Source of the DNA: Halobacteriovoraceae bacterium
GTDB taxonomy: Bacteria; Bdellovibrionota; Bacteriovoracia; Bacteriovoracales; Bacteriovoracaceae
Direction: 5' to 3'
DNA length: 40,607 nt
Assembly (NCBI GenBank): GCA_018646195.1
Contig: JABGVH010000055.1
Span: forward strand, 1 to 40,607
This document shows positions 31,676-39,021 of this stretch, piece by piece; position 1 is the stretch's first letter, and each line of letters opens with the position of its first letter. Below the pieces are notes generated by a model, which had not been told where the DNA came from, searched no databases, and was given only the letters and a program-made list of their open reading frames with translations. Position numbers and translations under genes: made by a program.

Positions 31676-33727
31676 TTAACAATTTTCCCATGGTGGTTCT
31701 TTACCTATAACGCCTTTCAAAAATGAATAATTTTTAAATTCTTCTTTAGAATAGCCGGTTGAAAGGTAAATATTTTCAAATCCGTGATCAAATAAAATTT
31801 TTGCAACTTGGTGACCCTTCATATTCTCTTGAAGATCCTCATCGAGGTAAAAGGTCATATTTTTTGAAAAATCCTCGATTGAGTTTAACAAATTCACAGT
31901 GTCTGAAAATGAGAATATCTCAATGCCATGTTCTTTAGCAGAAATTTCCCAGCTTTTTCTAAGAATGTTATCGTCTTCTAAGTGTATAACTGCATTATTT
32001 TGTTTTTTAGCGCTATCATCACTTTGGGTGAGAATGGGTATTTTTATGGCGAAGTTCTTTGGTATCATTCTGATGTTATTCTTTACACAAATTCCTAGAA
32101 TGGTTGGATCTTCGTAATAGCTGGTTACTAATATTGATTTTTTTTGTAGGTTGAATTCGCAAATTAGATCAAGACCGGTGGTATTATGCCCGAGCAGTTC
32201 ATAATCACTCAATAGAAGAAAAAAGCCTAGGGAATCATTGTTACTAAAATATAATCTAAAATCTTCTGGGGTAGTGATATTCACTACCTTAACAAGTTCT
32301 TTAAACTGAGAGAGTCTTTTATTCCAAACGTCGTGAATTGATTTATCATCGTCTAAAATAACTATAGTCATTTTTGGAACAATAACGATTTGGGGAACAA
32401 ACCATTTTGGTGGTGTCCCTATTGGAAGAGATATTCTTATCGTTGTCCCAGTATTCATCTCGGATTGAATTTTTATGTATCCGCTGTTTTTTTCAATAAT
32501 TTTGTAAGCATGCGCTAGGCCTAATCCGTTGCCGCCCTCTTTGCCTTCGCTACGATATTTACCATTTTCAAGGTCTGTTAATAGATTACTATTAATCCCA
32601 GAGCCATTATCAACTACATCTATCAATATGAATCTCTCATCAGAGTTTACGATCACAGAAACTTTACTTAGTCTTTTCTGGTCAGACGACTCCACGGCGT
32701 TGTCAATTAGATTAGAAAGCACAATTTTTAGTTGAGCTGAATTAATATTGATAAATTGTCCATATGCTTGTTCGCTAATTTCTGGTTCAATTATAATATT
32801 GATTTTTGATCTATACTGCATCCTTTTCTCAGTGAGTATAGAGTCTACTAATTCGCTTACTAGTTGGAGGGTTTCAAGTTTTTCTTTGTTCTTAGACTTA
32901 CTTACTAACAAATAATTAGCAATATCATGAATCCTGTGGATCGCGCCCCTTATAATTACTCGTTGATCTTCAGGTATAGTTGCTATGTTTTTGGTCGCCA
33001 TGTCGAGGGCGGTCAAGGGCGATCTGATATCATGGGCAACTTGTTTTGAAAGTTCCATTTTGGCTTCGTCCACTTTCGAATTTGCAATATCTGTTTTTTG
33101 GCGTGAAATAATCTTAAGAAGAGGACGTATTTCAATGGGTGCCTTTTCCTGGATAAATATATCCATTTCCTCATCCCCGTGGGCAGCGACTATTGCCCTT
33201 TCCATTGGTAAGAAGGCAAATTTTAAATATACTCGAAAAGCAATTCCTGAAATTACAAACGAAATAATTGACACGAATACGAATGCCAGCATTGATTTAT
33301 TTATTTTTTTACTAATGTCGCAATTTGTATATGTGATTTTTACTTTGCCTTGGTCCATATTTTTAGCGAGACGAGGATCATTTATTGATAGTGGCGCTGT
33401 GTAGGTTTCTTGAGCCGTGCACGCGAGGTTTGGTTTTCTCGATTCGCCAATACTTACGTTGTTGGAATTCTCTACAACTATTGACACTAAGAACTTCGGT
33501 GCTTTTTCTACATCTATATAGTCTTGGACAATCATGTAGTTGCCTGTACTGAAGGGGCGCTTAATTAAATTCACGAGTGAATTTCCATAAGCACTTACCA
33601 CATCTCTTCGAGCGTCGGCTAAATCTTTGGAGTATTTATTTAAATAGAAGAAACCGAACGACATAATAGAAGCTATATATATTAGCATCAAGATGGAAAA
33701 AAGTTTTACCGCCAGAGATTTTCTCAT
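31676..33727 (-). CDS. Hybrid sensor histidine kinase with two receiver domains
   Basis: This 683-residue membrane kinase has TM1 (about 8-29), a periplasmic sensor (30-145) with two Cys (103, 136), and TM2 (146-168). The HisKA motif VAHDIRSPLTAL (His232) follows, then the HATPase with N-box NLIDNAVES (339-347), DNGSGI (373-378) and GGNGLGL (398-404). Receiver 1 starts near 453 (DDD 459-461, Asp508, Lys557). Receiver 2 starts near 579 (EDD 584-586, Asp629, Thr657, Lys676). There is no output domain, so phosphate must pass to another protein or act on its partners. It overlaps the solute-binding protein gene by 4 bases, as last gene of a four-gene operon. Confidence 0.9.
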   Translation of the reverse strand: MRKSLAVKLFSILMLIYIASIMSFGFFYLNKYSKDLADARRDVVSAYGNSLVNLIKRPFSTGNYMIVQDYIDVEKAPKFLVSIVVENSNNVSIGESRKPNLACTAQETYTAPLSINDPRLAKNMDQGKVKITYTNCDISKKINKSMLAFVFVSIISFVISGIAFRVYLKFAFLPMERAIVAAHGDEEMDIFIQEKAPIEIRPLLKIISRQKTDIANSKVDEAKMELSKQVAHDIRSPLTALDMATKNIATIPEDQRVIIRGAIHRIHDIANYLLVSKSKNKEKLETLQLVSELVDSILTEKRMQYRSKINIIIEPEISEQAYGQFININSAQLKIVLSNLIDNAVESSDQKRLSKVSVIVNSDERFILIDVVDNGSGINSNLLTDLENGKYRSEGKEGGNGLGLAHAYKIIEKNSGYIKIQSEMNTGTTIRISLPIGTPPKWFVPQIVIVPKMTIVILDDDKSIHDVWNKRLSQFKELVKVVNITTPEDFRLYFSNNDSLGFFLLLSDYELLGHNTTGLDLICEFNLQKKSILVTSYYEDPTILGICVKNNIRMIPKNFAIKIPILTQSDDSAKKQNNAVIHLEDDNILRKSWEISAKEHGIEIFSFSDTVNLLNSIEDFSKNMTFYLDEDLQENMKGHQVAKILFDHGFENIYLSTGYSKEEFKNYSFLKGVIGKEPPWENC

Positions 33728-35226
33728 TTTCTTTTTTTCCTCCAGTCATAAATCCTGTAAGGATTAAGAAAATAAGGGTTCCTCCCTGGTAATTCCCACT
33801 TATTATTAATATATACCTTGCCGGAATTCAACGTTGCAAGAGGGATAACGTAAAAACCGTTTAGAATACAGTCTTGTGCTTGTTCATAGGCTTGCCAGCG
33901 TTTTTTTAAATTAAATTCGCTTATGGCATTGGTAATGTAGTGATCACACTTTCCATCTCTAACTCTAGAAGTATTGAATATTGAATCTCTAAGATATGAT
34001 GCTAGAAGCATATGTGGTTCGATGGAACCTGGGCTTTTACCGTGGAATATTAGGTCATAGTTTCCTTTCTTTTTTTCTTTGATAACCTCTTTATGGGACA
34101 GGAGAATAGGATTAATTTTAATATAGGGGTTATTAAACGCATCACTCCATATCTGGGTGTTTTCTAATTTTCCCCCTCTTCTTGAAAGTAGTAAACGAAG
34201 TGTTAGTGGGTTCTTTTTAGTGTATCCTGCTTTTTTTAATAACTTTTTTGATTTATTTAAATCGTTTAATCCAGAGTTTAATTTTCGAGATTTAAAGCCT
34301 CGCATGCCAAAAGGAAAAAGACCGGATTGCATTCGGGATTCTTCCCAATTGAAGAATTTTCTTATTTTTTTAAAATTCAGGCCTAAAGTAACAGCTTTCC
34401 TAACCAATCTATTTTTAAAGATATTTTTTTCATTGTTTAGACTCATCTGCCAATACATCGGTAAGGATATATTATAGGAAATGTACTCTGGCCCAGGATT
34501 TTCATTTCCCCTTAAATCAAAGATTAGGTCCATTTTTTCTTTGGCTTTATTGGCCTTTTGAGAATTTATAAATCTAACATTTTGAGGAATTTCACTGGCT
34601 TCATGAAATGGGTTTAATTTTAGAACAATATCACTATTTGAAACGGATTTAAGCATATAAGGACCTGTTCCAATCGCTCCCTTAAGCAAGTCCCAACTAC
34701 CATTAATAGATGGTTTAATAATGGCACATCCAGTATGTGACAGGTCATCTAATAAAAGTGGCCCTTTTTTTACTAATTCGATTTGAATAGTGTTTGTCCC
34801 AGCTTCCCTGAGGCCCTTTAAATTTTTCCCTGTATTAATAAATTGCTTATAACCTAAGATATTTAAAATATTTAGCCTGGCGCTTTTTTTAGCGTACTTA
34901 ATACAGTTCTTTAGAGAGTGTATTATTTGTTTACTAGTGACGTAAGAACCATCACTAAAACGAGATTTCCGTATTTTTAAATTAATAGTTTTCTGATTAT
35001 TTTCCCAAGTATAGGAACTAGCAATAATTGGAGATAGTTGAAATTTATCTCTTACCTTAAATAGAGATTCAGTAATAAGAGCAGCTACCCTGTTAGAGTC
35101 AACTTGTTTTAAATTTGTGGGGACTAATGTTTCAGGTATGAAAGAAATAGGTAAACGTATTTCCGCACTTGATATTGGAAAAGACAATAATGATATGGCC
35201 ATTAAAAGGGGGAGGACTTTAAGCAT
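33724..35226 (-). CDS. Family-5 extracellular solute-binding protein (peptide-type)
   Basis: The 500-residue SBP_bac_5 protein has a signal peptide (MLKVLPLLMAISLLSFPISSA). The family pattern is visible: IPETLVPTN at the start, ITESLFKV, KIRKSRFSDGSYVTSKQIIHSL (the characteristic 'FsDGxPvTAeDv' site), GTGPYML and NKWELPG near the end. These proteins normally deliver oligopeptides to an ABC permease, but no permease or ATPase is encoded here. It may work with the adjacent histidine kinase as a sensor subunit, or with the MFS protein. It overlaps its neighbours by 4 and 8 bases. Confidence 0.85.
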   Translation of the reverse strand: MLKVLPLLMAISLLSFPISSAEIRLPISFIPETLVPTNLKQVDSNRVAALITESLFKVRDKFQLSPIIASSYTWENNQKTINLKIRKSRFSDGSYVTSKQIIHSLKNCIKYAKKSARLNILNILGYKQFINTGKNLKGLREAGTNTIQIELVKKGPLLLDDLSHTGCAIIKPSINGSWDLLKGAIGTGPYMLKSVSNSDIVLKLNPFHEASEIPQNVRFINSQKANKAKEKMDLIFDLRGNENPGPEYISYNISLPMYWQMSLNNEKNIFKNRLVRKAVTLGLNFKKIRKFFNWEESRMQSGLFPFGMRGFKSRKLNSGLNDLNKSKKLLKKAGYTKKNPLTLRLLLSRRGGKLENTQIWSDAFNNPYIKINPILLSHKEVIKEKKKGNYDLIFHGKSPGSIEPHMLLASYLRDSIFNTSRVRDGKCDHYITNAISEFNLKKRWQAYEQAQDCILNGFYVIPLATLNSGKVYINNKWELPGRNPYFLNPYRIYDWRKKRK

Positions 35227-36436
35227 CTAAGACATCCTGAAGGTTTTTCTTATCTAAGCTGAGTAAAGAAAATAACATAGCAGCTACCATAACAATGCAC
35301 ATAACGATTAACGCCTTCTTAATGTCAGTAACAAAGAATGGTACTATTAAAAAACTCCCCGTAATCTGACCTGAATAGAGAAAAATTGTATAAAGTGTAT
35401 TTACCCTACCTATTTTGTCCTTAGGAACAATTTTTATCCTAAGATTGCCTGTAGAAACATTCCTTAATGAAGATCCGATACAGGCGAAAAAATAGAGAAG
35501 AACAAAAGGTACATAATGAGGGATATTTAAGGAAATAAGTGCGATTATAAGACAAGGCGCTATCGAAATAGCTATTATTTGATTTAATTTAAGTTTTCTC
35601 GAATATTTATCAAGAATTTTTAATAAAGAAATACTGATCAAAAGGCCAGCACCGACTAAGACTCCAAAATAGACAGAGCCTCCGGAGGTATATTTTTTTA
35701 AAGCTATTCCCATTAGCGCTGGGAAAAAGGCGCCAGACATATTAAATATCGCAAGTGAACTGGCAATGTATAAAATTGTTTTATTTTTTAATAGAAATAG
35801 AAAGGACTCTTTTAAGTCATGGAAATAGCCGGTTTTTATTATTGTTCGTTCTTCAGACACATTATTGAAAACCGTGTGATAGTAAGCCATAATCGGGAGA
35901 AATGTCACTATCCCTATAATAACTGCTCCTTGGAATCCTATGAGCTGATAGATACTTCCTGCCACCGCTGCGCCAAGCATATTGGATAATGTGAGGGCGG
36001 TAACAAATTTTGGAATTAGGTTTTTGCTATCTTTCAAACTACTCACTAAAGAAAACCCGACAGCACTTCTGTAGACTATAGAAATAGCAGAAAGGAGAGC
36101 AGCCAGAACTAATATGGAAATTGGAGTTAAATGATTAATTGAGAATAAGTAGCCCAGAATTAAAAGGATAAATCCATAGAAAATATCCAAAAAATAGCAG
36201 CCAAATAGCTTTGGAAGTTTGTCAAAGGTAACGGCTAGGAATGGGGCAAGGCAAATAGCCCCTATTGCTTGCCCAATATAAAAGGTACTAACATTATTCC
36301 CAGCAATAGCAGTATTTAGGTTTAGGGTATCTATCGAATACCAAAGCAAGGCATAGTCAGCGCAAGCATTTCCGAATAAACTAATCATCATTAGCGTAAA
36401 AAGGAGATTGGAATTGTTTTTTTTATTGGAGCTCAC
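35219..36436 (-). CDS. MFS transporter
   Basis: The 405-residue protein has 12 hydrophobic helices with the first cytoplasmic loop reduced (VTFDKLPKLFG after TM2). Other features are a central hydrophilic loop (VFNNVSEERTIIKTGYFHDL) and a short C-terminus. Overall it resembles the MFS_3/enterobactin-exporter-like branch, which exports small molecules. It overlaps the upstream gene by 4 bases (ATGA) and the downstream SBP gene by 8, so it is co-translated with them. The substrate is not known. Confidence 0.85.
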   Translation of the reverse strand: MSSNKKNNSNLLFTLMMISLFGNACADYALLWYSIDTLNLNTAIAGNNVSTFYIGQAIGAICLAPFLAVTFDKLPKLFGCYFLDIFYGFILLILGYLFSINHLTPISILVLAALLSAISIVYRSAVGFSLVSSLKDSKNLIPKFVTALTLSNMLGAAVAGSIYQLIGFQGAVIIGIVTFLPIMAYYHTVFNNVSEERTIIKTGYFHDLKESFLFLLKNKTILYIASSLAIFNMSGAFFPALMGIALKKYTSGGSVYFGVLVGAGLLISISLLKILDKYSRKLKLNQIIAISIAPCLIIALISLNIPHYVPFVLLYFFACIGSSLRNVSTGNLRIKIVPKDKIGRVNTLYTIFLYSGQITGSFLIVPFFVTDIKKALIVMCIVMVAAMLFSLLSLDKKNLQDVLDA

Positions 36437-37491
36437 TTAAACATTCCTAAATGACCTAAAAATTGTTTTAAATTATCAAGCTGGTCAGTGTAATTGAAGT
36501 CGGAAAGGGCAATACCGAAATCATTAACAACTGGCATCGACCAAGTTGATACTGATAGTGCATTCAAATAATATTCTACACAACTATTGTCTTCTTTATC
36601 ATGTATATTTTGGGCAATTCGGTATTCAATATCATGAAACCCATAATCGAGCTCTCTTCCTATGAATAAATCCCTAGAGCCTATGCCTGTAACTATGTTT
36701 TGCTGATAATGCCAGTTTCCTATAACATGTGAACGAAGAGCGCTGTTCTCTATTTTCTCTGCGAGAAATTTTGTTTGAGCACGCAATTCGGCTAGCTGCT
36801 CTTTTTTCCCTAACTTTAATAGATGATGCGCATATCCGTTTTGAAGCTGAAGGTGCATTTTTAAATCATCCTGATTGGAAATTTTTGTTTTAAGATACTT
36901 TTCACTTTCTCTAAGTAGCAAATCCAATTGGTCTGAACTTAAGTTTGTCCTATGTGAAAGAATTACTCCAAAAAGTTTTGGCCAACCTTCGACTTCATTA
37001 AAAGTCTGCAGGAATTTATTGATATTCCGATTTTCAATTATATCGTTACGATATTGATAATATAATGGGAGGAGGTGAAGTTCGATTTTATTGTAAAGTC
37101 CTACTTTGATTTTCCTGCTTATTGGAAGTGATTCGGTTAGCTCATCAATATCTAATCCCAATAAGGCCTTGTTTAGTTCCCTGAGCTCTTGATATTGTTC
37201 TTCAGAAATCGTTCTTAACCCTTGATTTTGAGATATTAACTGCAGCCACAGTGGATGTTGGAAGCCTTTACATAAAGTATCGGAAAAAATAGCGGTATTA
37301 AATGAAACGAGTGAATTTAAAAGGAGGGAAGTAAAGAAAGGTTGATTCTCTAACAGAGAGGCTTCAAAGTTAACTGAAGCCCCATATCTGTTAAAAATTT
37401 CTGTTAGAAATCGTAAACTGTTCTTACTGACTTCTTGATTCTCTTTTTGAACATGATGACTCCCCTTAAAAGATTTGATCCATTGGTTCAT
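36433..37491 (-). CDS. Hypothetical protein, first gene of the MFS/SBP/kinase operon
   Basis: I recognise no family. The 352-residue product has no signal peptide or membrane segment and looks mostly helical. Long amphipathic segments (KFLQTFNEVEGWPKLFGVIL, LLLRESEKYLKTKISNQDDL, HHLLKLGKKEQLAELRAQTK) suggest a solenoid-like or all-alpha fold. It contains several His/Tyr-rich spots (FHDIEYRIAQNI, NWHYQQNIV) but no metal motif I can name. It might be the enzyme that makes, or the partner that regulates, whatever the MFS protein exports. The ATG has no strong Shine-Dalgarno. Confidence 0.6.
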   Translation of the reverse strand: MNQWIKSFKGSHHVQKENQEVSKNSLRFLTEIFNRYGASVNFEASLLENQPFFTSLLLNSLVSFNTAIFSDTLCKGFQHPLWLQLISQNQGLRTISEEQYQELRELNKALLGLDIDELTESLPISRKIKVGLYNKIELHLLPLYYQYRNDIIENRNINKFLQTFNEVEGWPKLFGVILSHRTNLSSDQLDLLLRESEKYLKTKISNQDDLKMHLQLQNGYAHHLLKLGKKEQLAELRAQTKFLAEKIENSALRSHVIGNWHYQQNIVTGIGSRDLFIGRELDYGFHDIEYRIAQNIHDKEDNSCVEYYLNALSVSTWSMPVVNDFGIALSDFNYTDQLDNLKQFLGHLGMFK

Positions 37492-37621
37492 AGCATTGGT
37501 CTCGGGTTACAAAGGATTTGCTCAACTAAAGTTCTTGGCTAGCGGATCCTTGGAACTCTAAACTTTTGCTTTGAGTTATTACTAGCGCACTTATAGAATA
37601 AAATCAACAAGTTATGGGTTT

Positions 37622-37636
37622 ATTATAGACCGGTCT
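37622..37636 (-). promoter_or_regulatory. -10 box overlapped by a perfect 10-bp palindrome upstream of the operon
   Basis: On the minus strand, TATAAT (plus 37622-37627) is directly preceded by the perfect palindrome AGACCGGTCT (37627-37636), sharing one base with it. It lies about 130 bases upstream of the ATG at 37491. No good -35 is seen. A repressor dimer at the palindrome would block the promoter. Confidence 0.4.
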
Positions 37637-37731
37637 CAAAAAGTCCACTAAGGTCTGATAAGTGTTGAAAAATTGGTTCTAGGTTTAGGTGTTAGCTACA
37701 AAATATTGAAAAAATTTCAAAAAAACCAACT

Positions 37732-38694
37732 CTAAGGCATGTAGTTTTTGAATGCAGATTCAAGTGGCTCACGAAAAAATTCGAGGGGAGTAATGAAAGC
37801 TCTTTTATTGTCGCCTTTGCGCTGACCCATTACCGCTCCAACATAGAGGTGTTCGACACCTATATTATCGTTGTAATCACCTTGATCAACTGTAACGACA
37901 GTTGCTCCACCGGAAGCACCTTTGTAAGACCAACATTTTGTGGACTTGATGTAAGCTTCGCCTCCGTTTAGGTGACAGTCCTCATGATAGGTTAAATTTT
38001 GACCTTTGTTACCAAATTGTGGACTAGAGTCACTAGAGTAACCAGCTAAAGTCCCAAACGCTTTTTTATGACCAGGGCCGCCCGTAAATTCATCAAATTC
38101 AAGATAACCAAAGCCATCAGCTCCTCTGTAAGGACCATCTGCAATCAGCAATGGTTTTACAAGTGAATTAGGTACAGTTTTGTTTAATTTCAATATAGCG
38201 TAATCACCTTCACTTGGACTCATACTTAATATTTTCTCTACTGATCGAGTAACTTTTGTTCCGTCTTTTTTTGTAAAAGTTATTACCGCAGGAGCCTTTG
38301 GGTCTTGACCTGGAAAATTCCAATTTTTCATACAATGCCCGGCAGTCACTGCAATGATTGAGTCTTTATCAAGATGATCTGTCAAAAGAGAAACGCTACA
38401 ATCAGTTTTTTCATTTTTAGTTCGGTGAGGAACAGAAATCTTTCCAACAGCTTCAAGCCACTTTGGTGAGCTTTTAGCGAAGATTTTTCTTGGGTCATTA
38501 GAGAGAGTCGTCTCAAAATTTTTATTATCGTTAGATTGAGTAATATATTTTGACGTTTGGCCAATGGCTTGGAAAGAGAAGTTTGTTTTTAGGGGACTAC
38601 CTGTAAGCTGGGGACCACATACATCACAATCTTCACCACCAAATATAGGAAGTGAGATTAAACAAAAAATTAGTCCAAATAATGTCTTTTTCAT
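37732..38694 (-). CDS. Secreted trypsin-like serine protease (S1 family)
   Basis: From ATG 38694 (AAAGG upstream) the 320-residue protein has a signal peptide (MKKTLFGLIFCLISLPIFG). The longer frame to 38862 places 56 unlikely residues before it. The S1 catalytic triad is visible: His in TAGHC, Asp in GDYAILKL, and Ser in KGASGGATVV. In the last motif Ala replaces the usual Asp of GDSGG, as in some V8-like and bacterial trypsin relatives. CDVCG near the mature N-terminus and CHLNGG/KCWSYKG suggest disulfides. No substrate is implied. It is divergent from the large protein at 39022. Confidence 0.88.
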   Translation of the reverse strand: MKKTLFGLIFCLISLPIFGGEDCDVCGPQLTGSPLKTNFSFQAIGQTSKYITQSNDNKNFETTLSNDPRKIFAKSSPKWLEAVGKISVPHRTKNEKTDCSVSLLTDHLDKDSIIAVTAGHCMKNWNFPGQDPKAPAVITFTKKDGTKVTRSVEKILSMSPSEGDYAILKLNKTVPNSLVKPLLIADGPYRGADGFGYLEFDEFTGGPGHKKAFGTLAGYSSDSSPQFGNKGQNLTYHEDCHLNGGEAYIKSTKCWSYKGASGGATVVTVDQGDYNDNIGVEHLYVGAVMGQRKGDNKRAFITPLEFFREPLESAFKNYMP

Positions 38695-39021
38695 AAGTTC
38701 CAACCTTTCAGAGGTAGTTGTTATGTGGTTATTCTCATAAAGCTTATAGGTAAATATGCGAAGATCATGCCAAACAGACGCTATTAAACAAATCTTAATG
38801 AGTGCCTGATTGCCTTCTACCAAGCCTTGTGGGCCATTACCCCCTATAACAAGTAACAACAAGGAGTTAGCAGAATGTACAAACCTTTGAAAATGACCAC
38901 TATTTTGACAGATTCTCGAGGGTTATTCTCAATCAAAGCTAATATATGCTTGAAAACAGGCGATAAGTCTATTGTGTTGAAAATAGTACCTAATCATGGG
39001 TAATAGCTAAGTAGAGAGGAA
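38695..39021. other. Divergent intergenic region between the S1 protease and the 3'-edge gene
   Basis: This 327-base gap shows no gene I can support. The minus-strand frame upstream of the protease stays open to 38862, but it has no signal peptide or homology sense. A TTGACA at 38905-38910 has only CTCAAT at 17-base spacing, and a minus-strand TATAAG lies near 38745, so the promoter calls here are weak. Confidence 0.4.

Noticed and set aside
36433-37491. Peptide-modifying HExxH metalloenzyme as the first gene of the four-gene operon
   Set aside because: I looked for HExxH or similar metal motifs because of the MFS/SBP context. None is present.
38695-38862. N-terminal 56-residue extension of the trypsin-like protease
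   Set aside because: It lacks homology sense and a ribosome site, and it precedes a perfect signal peptide with its own ATG at 38694.
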